Positions 35,517 to 43,834 of a stretch of 64,000 nucleotides of DNA are shown piece by piece. The stretch's first letter is position 1. Every line of letters begins with the position of its first letter. Below the pieces are notes generated by a model that did not search any database, was not told the DNA's origin, and saw only the letters and a list, made by a program, of their open reading frames with translations. Both the position numbers and the translations under genes were made by a program. Source of the stretch: Luteimonas sp. S4-F44 (lineage in GTDB: Bacteria > Pseudomonadota > Gammaproteobacteria > Xanthomonadales > Xanthomonadaceae); NCBI RefSeq assembly GCF_022637415.1, contig NZ_CP093340.1:372001-436000 (forward strand). Direction: 5' to 3'.

Positions 35517-36089
35517 TCAATGGGCGGGATCGAACGATACTGCGGCCGACGCGGTCTGGCGCGGTGCTTGGGGATGCGTCCATTGCATCGCGTACTCGGC
35601 ATGGCCGGTTGCGGCATCGACGGTGTGTCCCACGATCGAGAAACCCCGCGCGCGGTAGAACGCGATGCTGGGCGCATTCGATGCGTAGACCGACAGCACG
35701 AGACTCGTTCTGCGCCGCTGGGCATGCCGCATCAGCGCCGTGCCGATGCCGTGACCCTGTCGCTCCGGTGCGACAAACAGCGCCGCCAGCCGGTCCTCGA
35801 CCAACGCGCAGAAGCCGGCGACCGTCGCCGCGTGCTCGAACACGTGGACCTCGGCGGCGGGAAGGTACTGGGTGCGCATGGCCTCGCGCTGGGCCTGCCA
35901 AACATCGGGCGGCACGAAGTCGTGGGCGCGGATGGACGCCCGCAGCCAGAGGTCGAGGACGGCGTCCATGTCGTCGTGTGCGAAGGTCCTGATCAATCGT
36001 GTGCGTCCGAGGGGCTTCGGTCGCAGCGGATGGACGTGGTCGGCCTTGCCGCGAGGCACGTCGGTCCAGGTGTGCGACCCCGTGGGCAT
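35517..36089 (-). CDS. GNAT family N-acetyltransferase (PhnO/YiaC-like)
   Basis: The core from about residue 32 is a GNAT domain: LIRTFAHDDMDAVLDLWLRA, then SIRAHDFVPPDVW, EVHVFEHAATVAGFCALVED, LAALFVAPERQGHGIGTALM with the Q-x-x-G-x-G/A acetyl-CoA site, and VYASNAPSIAFYRARGFSIV. The first 31 residues are not conserved and begin in a stretch that looks like the tail of another gene, so the true start may be TTG at 35996. The protein resembles small-substrate acetyltransferases; substrate unknown. Confidence 0.8.
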   Translation of the reverse strand: MPTGSHTWTDVPRGKADHVHPLRPKPLGRTRLIRTFAHDDMDAVLDLWLRASIRAHDFVPPDVWQAQREAMRTQYLPAAEVHVFEHAATVAGFCALVEDRLAALFVAPERQGHGIGTALMRHAQRRRTSLVLSVYASNAPSIAFYRARGFSIVGHTVDAATGHAEYAMQWTHPQAPRQTASAAVSFDPAH

Positions 36090-36319
36090 TCTCGGCGTGC
36101 CCTCGGGGGCGGGTCAATGCGGTGGCGGCGCCAATCGCGCCGATGCCCGTGCGCAGCATGCCGCGACGCGCGGGTCGGGCATCGCGGTCCCCCGTCGCAT
36201 GGTCGCGCCACCGCCGACGACGGCGCTGCCGATCAACGACGTGGCCGTCGCCGAGCGCGGGCAGGCCTTCCGGATCAGGCTGCCCGCGCTCCCGGCGACG
36301 GCCGCGATGCGACGATGGC
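36090..36319 (-). other. gene-poor stretch with a possible Tat-signal remnant
   Basis: This 230-base stretch between the GNAT gene and the repeat protein has no convincing intact gene. One minus-strand frame reads ARPARRGMLRTGIGAIG and AATALTRPRGHAENAHG (about 36090-36195), which resembles a twin-arginine signal followed by the start of a mature protein, then runs into the GNAT 5' end without a recognisable domain. I interpret it as a possible decayed gene start. Nothing else stands out. Confidence 0.3.
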
Positions 36320-37687
36320 TCAGTAGTAGCGCAGGAAGTCCGGCGCCGACTGCGGGCGGACCGGCACCGGCGCCACGATGTCCGGCGACGTGGACGTCGG
36401 CAACGACGGGCCATGCGAGAGCAGCGGCGCTGGCGTGCTCGGCGGCGTCGGCACCGGCGTCGACGGCGGCGTCGTGAGTGTGGTCGGCATCGGCGTCGAC
36501 GGCGGCGTCGTGAGTGCGGTCGGCATCGGCGTCGACGGCGGCGTCGTGAGTGCGGTCGGCATCGGCGTCGACGGCGGCGTCGTGAGTGCGGTCGGCATCG
36601 GCGTCGACGGCGGCGTCGTGAGTGCGGTCGGCATCGGCGTCGACGGTGGCGTCGTGAGTGTGGTCGGCATCGGCGTCGACGGCGGCGACACGAACGGCGA
36701 GGGCAGCGGCGAGGCGACGGGCGTCGGGCTCGGGCTGCCCGGCGGCGTGGGGGTGGGCGTCGGCACCGGTTGGGCGTTCGGCGCGCCCTGCGACGGCGTA
36801 GGCGTGTTGCCCGCAGCCGGTGTGCGGAACGGCGCCGCCAACGGCGTCAGATTGGGCAAGACGCCGGTGGCGATGCCGTTCATGGCGTTGGCGGGACTGG
36901 AAAACAGGTTCGGATCGAGCATGGTGTTGGTGATATTGAGCCCGCCTGCGAAGGCCTGGGCAGCCGGGTGCGGGATCAGGCTGGCGGCCGCGCCGCCGAG
37001 AGTGAACATGGGACGCAGATAGTCGTCGCGGATCACGTCCCAGTTGTCGCGGTTGGTGCCGTCTGCCTTCACGTGCTTGTCGTTGGTGCTGTCGAGCGTG
37101 CCGTTGGCGCGCTCCAGGTGGCCGAGGCCGTACTTGTTGACGTCCTGCAGCATGCCGGCCTCAGTGCCGTGGCGCGCATGGCCGTCCTTGGTGAACCCTT
37201 CGATCTTGCCGTTGCCCATCACCTCCTCGGAGCGGGCGGTGCCGTCGGCCTGACCGAGGCTCTTGATATGGGTCAGGATCGCCGCGGCACGGAAGGCCTG
37301 ATCGGGATCGTTGTGCATGTCGCCGCCGACCAGCTCATTGAGGTTGTCGCGCACCTTGCTCTGGTTGCCCAGGTTCGCGAGCACGGGATTGTCCTCGCGG
37401 ATCTCGGCCGCGCTGCGCGTGTCACCCGGTGGACGCGCGGTCGATTCGTTCGGCGGCACCATGGTGTACATCGTCATGGTGCGGTCGGAGGTGACCGGGT
37501 TGCGCAACTGGGTGTAGTCGATCTGTCCCGGGGGCATGCCGCCGTAGGATTGCGGCTGGGCGTAAAGCGCCAACTCGGGTGGCATGCCGGTGGTCGGCAT
37601 GCCAAGCGGGAACTGCACCGCTTGGTCATACGGATTGGCCAGACCGGCCGGAAGCGTGTTTGCGGAAGGATAGCCCTGTGCGTACAT
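36320..37687 (-). CDS. Pro/Thr/Ser-rich tandem-repeat protein, possible NolX/HrpF-like core
   Basis: The 455-residue protein has three parts. Residues 1-90 are Tyr/Pro/Gln-rich (YAQGYPSANTLPAGLANPYD). Residues about 90-275 form the only globular part: AEIREDNPVLANLGNQSKVR, FRAAAILTHIKSLG, GKIEGFTKDGHARHGTEAGM, NDKHVKADGTNRDNWDVIRD, and a hydrophobic stretch near 240-260. Residues 330-413 are tandem 12-residue repeats (TPPSTPMPTALT) in a larger Pro/Thr/Ser-rich tail. The core reminds me of NolX/HrpF type III translocon proteins, from memory and at low certainty. No signal peptide or secretion genes are present. Two palindromes precede the gene. Confidence 0.6.
   Translation of the reverse strand: MYAQGYPSANTLPAGLANPYDQAVQFPLGMPTTGMPPELALYAQPQSYGGMPPGQIDYTQLRNPVTSDRTMTMYTMVPPNESTARPPGDTRSAAEIREDNPVLANLGNQSKVRDNLNELVGGDMHNDPDQAFRAAAILTHIKSLGQADGTARSEEVMGNGKIEGFTKDGHARHGTEAGMLQDVNKYGLGHLERANGTLDSTNDKHVKADGTNRDNWDVIRDDYLRPMFTLGGAAASLIPHPAAQAFAGGLNITNTMLDPNLFSSPANAMNGIATGVLPNLTPLAAPFRTPAAGNTPTPSQGAPNAQPVPTPTPTPPGSPSPTPVASPLPSPFVSPPSTPMPTTLTTPPSTPMPTALTTPPSTPMPTALTTPPSTPMPTALTTPPSTPMPTALTTPPSTPMPTTLTTPPSTPVPTPPSTPAPLLSHGPSLPTSTSPDIVAPVPVRPQSAPDFLRYY
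36448..36699 (-). repeat. 36-bp in-frame tandem repeat, about seven copies
   Basis: Seven units of 36 bases (starting at 36448, 36484, 36520, 36556, 36592, 36628 and 36664; the last diverges after 27 bases) encode the 12-residue period TPPSTPMPTALT on the minus strand. The plus-strand unit begins GTCGGCATCGGCGTCGACGG. Units 2-4 and 1 are nearly identical, so the array is young and probably variable in copy number between strains. Keeping the period at a multiple of three preserves the reading frame. Confidence 0.95.
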
Positions 37688-37768
37688 GACGGGTCCTCAG
37701 AGTCAGGGGGGGGCGACGCCTGACGGCGTCTCGGGGGCGACTCTAGGTCGGGTCCCGCGCGCTGCCTA

Positions 37769-37800
37769 TCGGGGCGTGCCCCGACTTGTCCACGGGACAA
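37769..37800. promoter_or_regulatory. double palindrome upstream of the repeat protein
   Basis: Two inverted repeats lie side by side: TCGGGG-CGTG-CCCCGA at 37769-37784 and TTGTCC-ACG-GGACAA at 37786-37800, about 80-115 bases upstream of the repeat-protein ATG. They could be operator half-sites or a hairpin in the 5' region. Binding is not shown. Confidence 0.4.
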
Positions 37801-37937
37801 TCGCATGGTTTCATAGATCACTTTTGGCGCTCTTCCAGCGCTCTGCAGGCCTTTCGTGCGTGATCGCGGGGTCGATTCGGACCTGCTGCGCGAGGCGCGC
37901 ATCCTGCGGTCGGTCGATCCGGCCGCGGCCGGTGGGC

Positions 37938-38103
37938 TCAATTTCCCAGCAGGCACCGGTCGCGCACCGCCCACTTGTCGGCGTTGGTCGCGAGCAGCGC
38001 GTAGGCCTTGAGCGCCGTGCTCACGTGTCGCGCGCGCTCGGCGAGGATTGCGGGCACGCCGCCGGCGCGGTGTGCGTCCTCGACGCGGTGGTTGGGCGAA
38101 CTG
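37938..38103 (-). pseudogene. ilvD remnant with internal deletion
   Basis: The minus strand reads [20 protein letters not shown], then jumps to [20 protein letters not shown] and ends RCLLGN with TGA at 37938-37940. The intact IlvD at 38891-40729 has [18 protein letters not shown] and, about 200 residues later, [20 protein letters not shown] with the end LLGD. So a second copy of the 3' part of ilvD has lost the intervening segment. DNA identity is also evident by eye. Homology may extend weakly to about 38143. It lies 0.8 kb from the intact gene, with a toxin-antitoxin pair between. Confidence 0.85.
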
Positions 38104-38182
38104 CGCAGTTGGAGCGCTGGCGGGATCGCGTGGCGCGACTGCCAGGGCATGATATCCGCACTGGGCAGGAATGCCGAGCAAC

Positions 38183-38581
38183 TCAGGCGTCGACAGGTCG
38201 CAAGCGCGCCCTGATCCATGCGGCGAGCGCGGTATCGTCGAGGTCGCCGGAGGCGACTTGCAACCAGATCTGGACGCAATCGGCGTCGCTCGCGTCTAGC
38301 CGGTGGCCGTGCAAATCGATGAAGGTTTCCGCTGCGACGAGGGACGTGCGGTTGTTGCCGTCGATGAAGGGATGCAGCCTGGCGATCCCATGCGCATAGG
38401 TGGCCGCGAGTGCGGCCAGGTCGGGAGGCGGCGCCCCATAGGCGAGGCACTGCTGCGGTTTGGCGAGCGCGGTGTCGAGGAAACCCGGATCGCGAAGGCC
38501 CACACCTCCACCATGTTCTGCGAGCTGATCCTCGTGCATGGCGATGATCAACGCTCGGCTCAACCAGAGCCAATCGCTCAC
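38183..38581 (-). CDS. doc: Doc-family (Fic-fold) toxin
   Basis: The 132-residue protein has the Doc version of the Fic motif, HPFIDGNNRTS, at residues 70-80, and ALIIAMHEDQLAEHGGGVGL followed by DPGFLDTALAKPQ, typical of death-on-curing proteins. Doc toxins phosphorylate elongation factor Tu and stop translation. The consensus is HPFxxGNKRTA; here the usual Lys is Asn (GNNRT), which may alter activity. It follows the antitoxin gene with a four-base ATGA overlap. Confidence 0.9.
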   Translation of the reverse strand: MSDWLWLSRALIIAMHEDQLAEHGGGVGLRDPGFLDTALAKPQQCLAYGAPPPDLAALAATYAHGIARLHPFIDGNNRTSLVAAETFIDLHGHRLDASDADCVQIWLQVASGDLDDTALAAWIRARLRPVDA

Positions 38582-38802
38582 TTCGCCAGTTCTCGCAGCG
38601 CCGCCCGACGACGTTTCATCACCTTGCGCGCGACCTCCATCTGCCGCTCGAACTCGGGGTCGTAGGGCGAGAGGCGATAGCCGTCGGGAGACTCGCTGAG
38701 GTAGACCGCATCGCCCGCCTCGAGATTGAGCCGGGAGAGGATGTCCTTCGGCAACACGACGCCGACCGAATTGCCAATCCGGGTGAGCTTGAGCATGGTC
38801 AT
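38578..38802 (-). CDS. AbrB/MazE-type antitoxin, partner of Doc
   Basis: The 74-residue product has a swapped-hairpin AbrB DNA-binding domain at its N-terminus: LKLTRIGNSVGVVLPKDILS, then LNLEAGDAVYLSE, and a basic C-terminal helix (EFERQMEVARKVMKRRRAAL) that would bind and neutralise the toxin. It precedes doc with overlapping start/stop codons. The canonical Doc antitoxin (Phd) has a different fold, so this is a mixed pairing. The true start may be the second Met (38796). Confidence 0.85.
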   Translation of the reverse strand: MTMLKLTRIGNSVGVVLPKDILSRLNLEAGDAVYLSESPDGYRLSPYDPEFERQMEVARKVMKRRRAALRELAK

Positions 38803-38820
38803 GGCAACGTCCAGAAAGTT

Positions 38821-38834
38821 ATTACGAACGTAAT
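38821..38834. promoter_or_regulatory. palindrome upstream of the antitoxin gene
   Basis: ATTACG-AA-CGTAAT lies 19 bases before the antitoxin ATG, in a locally AT-rich stretch that contrasts with its surroundings. It is a plausible operator for AbrB-type autoregulation of the toxin-antitoxin operon. Confidence 0.5.
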
Positions 38835-38890
38835 TACAAACTCGCCGGTGGCCTGGGTCGAGTGGGCATTCGAGGCAGGCGCACCGGCGT

Positions 38891-40729
38891 TCAGTCGCCC
38901 AGCAGCGCTAGATTGCGAACCGCGCCCTTGTCCGCGCTGGTCGCCAGCAGCGCGTACGCCTTGAGTGCGGCGGTGACCTTGCGGCGGCGTGGCTGGGCCG
39001 GCTTCCAGCCGAGGGCCTGTTGTGCGGTACGGCGCGCAGCGAGTTCCTCGGTGGCGACGCACAGATCGATGGCACGGCTGGGAATATCAATGCGGATGCG
39101 GTCGCCGTCGCGGACCAGGGCGATCGTGCCGCCGGCGGCGGCCTCGGGCGAGACGTGGCCGATCGACAGGCCGGAGGTGCCGCCGGAGAAACGACCGTCG
39201 GTCAGCAGTGCGCAGCGCTTGCCCAGGCCCTTGGATTTCAGGTAGCTGGTCGGATACAGCATCTCCTGCATGCCCGGGCCGCCTTTGGGCCCTTCGTAGC
39301 GGATCACCACCACGTCGCCGGGCTGCACCTCGTCGCCGAGGATGCCGGCGACCGCGGCGTCCTGGCTTTCGTACACGCGCGCCGGGCCCTCGAACACGTG
39401 GATCGCGGCATCGACACCGGCGGTCTTGACCACGCAGCCGTCGGCGGCAAGGTTGCCGGCGAGCACGGCCAGGCCGCCTTCCTGCGAGTACGCGTGCGCG
39501 AGGTCGCGGATGCAGCCCTGGGCGCGGTCGAGGTCGAGCGTGGGCCAGCGCGTGGCCTGGCTGAAAGCGGTCTGCGTGGGGATGCCGGCCGGGCCGGCGC
39601 GAAAGAACGTGTGCACTTTCTCGTCCTGCACAGTGGCGACATCCCACGCTGCGAGCGCATCGCCGAGCGTCCTGGCGTGCACGGTCGCGACCTCGGTGTG
39701 CAGCAGGCCGCCGCGCGCGAGTTCGGCCAGGATCGCCGGCACGCCACCGGCGCGGTGCACGTCCTCGACGTGGTAGTCGGGCGCGTTGGGCGCGACCTTG
39801 CATAGCTGCGGCACACGCCGCGAGAGCCGGTCGATGTCGGCCATCGTGAAATTGACGCCGGCTTCCTGGGCGGCGGCCAGCAGATGCAGGATGGTGTTGG
39901 TCGAGCCGCCCATCGCGATGTCGAGCGTCATCGCATTCTCGAACGCCTCGAACGTGGCGATGCCACGCGGCAGCGCGGTCGGGTCTTCACCGCCATACCA
40001 GCGGTGGCACAGCTCGACCGCGGTGCGCGCGGCTTGCAGAAACAACTGCTCGCGGTCGGCGTGGGTGGCCAACAGCGTGCCGTTGCCAGGCAGCGACAGG
40101 CCCAGCGCCTCGGTCAGGCAGTTCATCGAGTTGGCGGTGAACATGCCCGAGCACGAGCCGCAGGTCGGGCAGGCGCTGCGTTCGACCGCGGCGACCTGCT
40201 CGTCGCTGGCGGCGGGGTCGGCGGCCAGCACCATCGCGTCGACCAGGTCGAGCTTGTGATCGGCGAGCCTGGTCTTGCCCGCTTCCATCGGCCCGCCCGA
40301 GACGAACACCACCGGGATGTCCAGCCGCAATGCGGCCATCAGCATGCCTGGGGTGATCTTGTCGCAGTTAGAGATGCACACCAGCGCATCGGCGCAGTGT
40401 GCGTTGACCATGTACTCGACCGCGTCGGCGATCAGTTCACGGCTCGGCAGCGAGTAGAGCATGCCGTCGTGACCCATCGCGATGCCGTCGTCGACGGCGA
40501 TGGTGTTGAACTCCTTGGCGACCCCGCCCACGCGCTCGACCTCGCGTGCGACCAGCTGGCCCATGTCCTTGAGATGCACATGGCCGGGCACGAACTGGGT
40601 GAACGAGTTGGCGATCGCGACGATCGGCTTGTGGAAGTCGCCGTCGGTCATGCCGGTCGCGCGCCATAGCGCGCGCGCGCCGGCCATGTTGCGACCAAAG
40701 GTGGAGGTGCGGGAGCGGTAATCGGGCAT
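38891..40729 (-). CDS. ilvD: dihydroxy-acid dehydratase IlvD
   Basis: IlvD dehydrates 2,3-dihydroxy acids to the 2-keto acid precursors of valine and isoleucine. The 612-residue protein has the iron-sulfur ligands in [14 protein letters not shown] and [56 protein letters not shown] and [20 protein letters not shown]. The ATG at 40729 gives the usual length. It is the last gene of the minus-strand ilv-leu block, 61 bp after gdhA. A collapsed second copy lies at 37938-38103. Confidence 0.96.
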   Translation of the reverse strand: MPDYRSRTSTFGRNMAGARALWRATGMTDGDFHKPIVAIANSFTQFVPGHVHLKDMGQLVAREVERVGGVAKEFNTIAVDDGIAMGHDGMLYSLPSRELIADAVEYMVNAHCADALVCISNCDKITPGMLMAALRLDIPVVFVSGGPMEAGKTRLADHKLDLVDAMVLAADPAASDEQVAAVERSACPTCGSCSGMFTANSMNCLTEALGLSLPGNGTLLATHADREQLFLQAARTAVELCHRWYGGEDPTALPRGIATFEAFENAMTLDIAMGGSTNTILHLLAAAQEAGVNFTMADIDRLSRRVPQLCKVAPNAPDYHVEDVHRAGGVPAILAELARGGLLHTEVATVHARTLGDALAAWDVATVQDEKVHTFFRAGPAGIPTQTAFSQATRWPTLDLDRAQGCIRDLAHAYSQEGGLAVLAGNLAADGCVVKTAGVDAAIHVFEGPARVYESQDAAVAGILGDEVQPGDVVVIRYEGPKGGPGMQEMLYPTSYLKSKGLGKRCALLTDGRFSGGTSGLSIGHVSPEAAAGGTIALVRDGDRIRIDIPSRAIDLCVATEELAARRTAQQALGWKPAQPRRRKVTAALKAYALLATSADKGAVRNLALLGD

Positions 40730-40790
40730 GGGAATGGCTGCAGTCGGCGGAGGCTGGCGGTGGCGGTGGCGGTGGCAGTGATGGTGCCGG

Positions 40791-42140
40791 TCAGATGACG
40801 CCCTGGGCGAGCATCGCATCGGCGATCTTGATGAAACCGGCAATGTTGGCCCCGGCAACGTAGTCGACGCGGCCGTCGGCGCGCTTGCCGTGGCGGACGC
40901 AGTGGCCGTGGATGTCCTTCATGATGGCGTGCAGGCGCTCGTCGACCTCGGCGTGGTGCCAGGCCAGGCGCAGTGCGTTCTGGCTCATCTCCAGGCCCGA
41001 AGTCGCGACCCCGCCGGCGTTGCTGGCCTTGCCCGGCGCGTACAGCGTGCCGGCGGCCTGGAAGGTGTCCACTGCTTCGAGCGTGCACGGCATGTTCGCG
41101 CCTTCGGCCACGCACACCACGCCGTTGTCGATCAGCCTGCGCGCATCGGCTTCGTCGAGTTCGTTCTGGGTGGCGCAGGGTAGGGCGATTTCGGCCGGAA
41201 TGTGCCAGGGGCGCCGGCCTTCGAGGTAGTCGAAACGCGGGTCGTCGGCCAGTTCGGCCAGCCGGCCGCGGCGCTGGTTCTTCAGCGCCATCAGCGCCTC
41301 GACCGCCTCGCTGTCGAAACCTGCTTTCGCGTACAGCGTGCCGCCCGAGTCGGAGAAGGTCAGCACGCGTCCGCCGAGCTCGATGGCCTTGAGCGCGGCG
41401 TACTGGGCGACATTGCCGGCGCCCGAGACCAGCACGCGCGCCCCGTCGGTGTCGCGGCGTGCGTGGTGCAGCATCTGTTCGACGAAGTACACGGTGCCGT
41501 AACCGGTGGCCTCCGGGCGCATCAGGCTGCCGCCATAGCTCAGCCCCTTGCCGGTGAACACGCAGCCGGCGTGGTTGGCGAGCTTCTTGAGATAGCCGGC
41601 CATGAAGCCGATCTCGCGCGCGCCCACGCCGATGTCGCCAGCCGGCACGTCGGTGTCCGGGCCCAGGTGGCGATGGAGCTCGGCGATCAGCGCCTGGCAG
41701 AAGCGCATCACCTCGCCGTCGCTGCGCCCCTTGGGGTCGAAGTCCGAGCCGCCCTTGCCACCGCCCATCGGCAATGTGGTCAGCGCGTTCTTGAAGGTCT
41801 GCTCGAAGGCGAGGAACTTCAGGATCGACAGGTTCACGGACGGATGGAAGCGCATGCCGCCCTTGAACGGGCCGATCGCCGCGCTGTGCTGCACGCGCCA
41901 GGCGCGGTTGACCTGCACGCGGCCGCGATCGTCGACCCAGGGCACGCGGAACTGCACCACGCGCTCGGGTTCGACCAGGCGCTCGAGCAGCGCCTGGTCG
42001 CGGTAGTGCGGGTGGCGTTCCAGGAACGGCCACAGGCTGGCCATGACTTCGCGCACGGCCTGCAGATACTCGGGCTGGTGCGGATCGCGCGCCGCAACCG
42101 TCCGCAGGAACGCGTCGAGTTCGGCGTCGCCGCCGCTCAT
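40791..42140 (-). CDS. gdhA: NADP-type glutamate dehydrogenase GdhA
   Basis: GdhA makes glutamate from 2-oxoglutarate and ammonia. The 449-residue hexameric-type enzyme has [20 protein letters not shown] (substrate lysine), [19 protein letters not shown] (catalytic Lys), [20 protein letters not shown], and a nucleotide fold [17 protein letters not shown]. Its ATG overlaps the leuB stop, so it is translationally coupled into the branched-chain operon. Placement there makes sense: glutamate is the amino donor for IlvE. Coenzyme choice is inferred from the subfamily. Confidence 0.93.
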   Translation of the reverse strand: MSGGDAELDAFLRTVAARDPHQPEYLQAVREVMASLWPFLERHPHYRDQALLERLVEPERVVQFRVPWVDDRGRVQVNRAWRVQHSAAIGPFKGGMRFHPSVNLSILKFLAFEQTFKNALTTLPMGGGKGGSDFDPKGRSDGEVMRFCQALIAELHRHLGPDTDVPAGDIGVGAREIGFMAGYLKKLANHAGCVFTGKGLSYGGSLMRPEATGYGTVYFVEQMLHHARRDTDGARVLVSGAGNVAQYAALKAIELGGRVLTFSDSGGTLYAKAGFDSEAVEALMALKNQRRGRLAELADDPRFDYLEGRRPWHIPAEIALPCATQNELDEADARRLIDNGVVCVAEGANMPCTLEAVDTFQAAGTLYAPGKASNAGGVATSGLEMSQNALRLAWHHAEVDERLHAIMKDIHGHCVRHGKRADGRVDYVAGANIAGFIKIADAMLAQGVI

Positions 42141-43216
42141 GCAGCCTGTTCGCTGGCCTGGGCCAACTGTTGCACGATCGCGTCGGTGGCCTCGCGTGTC
42201 GAGCGGGCCGCGTCGTGCGGCGCGAGGTCGGCGGTGAACACGCCGGCATCGAGCACCGCGTCCACTGCCTGCTCGATGCAGGCCGCTTCCTGTGACAGGC
42301 CCAGCGAGTAGCGCAGCAGCAGCGCGGCGCTGAGAATCGTGCCGACCGGGTTGGCGATGCCGCGGCCGGCGATGTCGGGCGCCGACCCGTGGATCGGCTC
42401 GTACATGCCGACGCAGCCCTCGCCCAGCGACGCCGACGGCAGCAGCCCGAGCGAGCCGGCGAGCATCGAGGCCTCGTCGGTTAGGATGTCGCCGAACATG
42501 TTCTCGGTCACGATCACGTCATAAGCGCGCGGCTTGGCCAGCAGGTGCATCGCCATCGAATCGACCAGCTGATGCTCGAGGGTGATGTCGGGGAACTCGT
42601 CGCGCACGACGCGCGTGGCGACCTCGCGCCACAGTCGCGAGGTCTCGAGCACGTTGGCCTTGTCGACCGAGGTCACGTGGCCGCGGCGCCCGCGGGCGAG
42701 CAGGCAGGCGCGGCGCACGACGCGCTCGACCTCCTCGACCGAGTACCGGCACAGGTCGGTCGCCTGTGTCTCGCTGCGGGTCTTGTCGCCGAAGTAGATG
42801 CCGCCGGTGAGCTCGCGCACGACCAGCAGGTCGACGCCGGCCAGCAGATGCGACTTGATCGGCGAAGCGCCCGCGGCCGCAGCATGCGGGCGCACCGGAC
42901 GCAGGTTCGCGTACAGGCCGAGCGCTTTGCGGATCGCCAGCAGGCCCTGTTCCGGACGCACCGGGGCATCGGGCGCCGACCACTTGGGGCCGCCCACCGC
43001 GCCCAGCAGCACCGCATCGGCATCGCGCGCGGCGGCCAGCGTGGCATCGGGCAACGGCTGGCCGGTGGCGTCGATCGCGGCGCCGCCGATCAGGTACTCG
43101 TGCAACGTGAAGTGGTGGCCGAAGCGGTGCGCGACCGCCTGCAGGACTTCGACCGCGGCGGCGGTCACTTCCGGGCCGATGCCGTCGCCCGGCAGTACGA
43201 CGATGTCAGCGTGCAT
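42137..43216 (-). CDS. leuB: 3-isopropylmalate dehydrogenase LeuB
   Basis: LeuB oxidises and decarboxylates 3-isopropylmalate to 2-ketoisocaproate. The 359-residue protein begins [16 protein letters not shown], has [40 protein letters not shown], the [17 protein letters not shown] metal site with Asp, [20 protein letters not shown] and [19 protein letters not shown]. The ATG at 43216 overlaps the end of leuD by 11 bases and the stop overlaps gdhA. Confidence 0.96.
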   Translation of the reverse strand: MHADIVVLPGDGIGPEVTAAAVEVLQAVAHRFGHHFTLHEYLIGGAAIDATGQPLPDATLAAARDADAVLLGAVGGPKWSAPDAPVRPEQGLLAIRKALGLYANLRPVRPHAAAAGASPIKSHLLAGVDLLVVRELTGGIYFGDKTRSETQATDLCRYSVEEVERVVRRACLLARGRRGHVTSVDKANVLETSRLWREVATRVVRDEFPDITLEHQLVDSMAMHLLAKPRAYDVIVTENMFGDILTDEASMLAGSLGLLPSASLGEGCVGMYEPIHGSAPDIAGRGIANPVGTILSAALLLRYSLGLSQEAACIEQAVDAVLDAGVFTADLAPHDAARSTREATDAIVQQLAQASEQAA

Positions 43217-43787
43217 GGTGGCGCTCCTCGTAGGATCGGATCTCGGCGCTGCGCGCCAGCAGGTAGCCCATCTCGTCGACGCCCTCGAGCAGGCAGGTGC
43301 GCGCGAACGCGTCGAGCGGGAAACGATGGACGGCGCCACCCGGCGTCCGCAGTTCGCAGGCGTCGATGTCGACGTTCAGCACGTCGTCGGGCCGCGACAT
43401 CAGGTCCTGGACAACCGCTTCGGGCAGCACCACCGCCAGCAGGCCGTTCTTGAGCGCGTTGTTGCGGAAGATGTCGGCGATTTCGCTGCTCACGACCACG
43501 CGCAAGCCCAGGTCGCGCAGCGCCCACGGCGCGTGTTCGCGCGAGGAGCCGCAGCCGAAGTTGCGCCCGGCCAGCAGGATCTCGCGGCCGGCGTTGTGTG
43601 GCTGGTTGAACGCGAAGTCCGGATTGGGCGCGCCGTCCTCGCGCCAGCGCCAGTCGTTGAAGGCGTGCCGGCCCAGGCCCTGGCGCTCTGTGGTCGACAG
43701 AAAGCGCGCGGGAATGATCTGATCGGTGTCGATGTTGGTCTGGGCCAGCACGACGCTGGCCGACACGATCCGGGAACTGGCAGGCAT
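43206..43787 (-). CDS. leuD: isopropylmalate isomerase small subunit LeuD
   Basis: LeuD forms the small subunit of the aconitase-like isomerase with LeuC. The 193-residue product has [15 protein letters not shown] at its start, then [40 protein letters not shown], and a C-terminal [13 protein letters not shown]. The ATG at 43787 is chosen; an in-frame ATG at 43835 overlaps the leuC stop (TGATG) and would add 16 residues, so it is a real alternative. It overlaps leuB by 11 bases. Confidence 0.93.
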   Translation of the reverse strand: MPASSRIVSASVVLAQTNIDTDQIIPARFLSTTERQGLGRHAFNDWRWREDGAPNPDFAFNQPHNAGREILLAGRNFGCGSSREHAPWALRDLGLRVVVSSEIADIFRNNALKNGLLAVVLPEAVVQDLMSRPDDVLNVDIDACELRTPGGAVHRFPLDAFARTCLLEGVDEMGYLLARSAEIRSYEERHHAR

Positions 43788-43834
43788 CGGCGTTTCTTCA
43801 GGCAAGGGAGCGGCAGGGGATCGCGACGCGTGCA

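Noticed and set aside
36448..36699. CRISPR-like regular 36-bp repeats
   Set aside because: The units are contiguous without spacers and are in frame within a coding gene; no cas genes are present.
36320..37687. Naming the repeat protein HrpF
   Set aside because: The resemblance of its core is remembered, not computed, and there is no type III secretion gene in the window.
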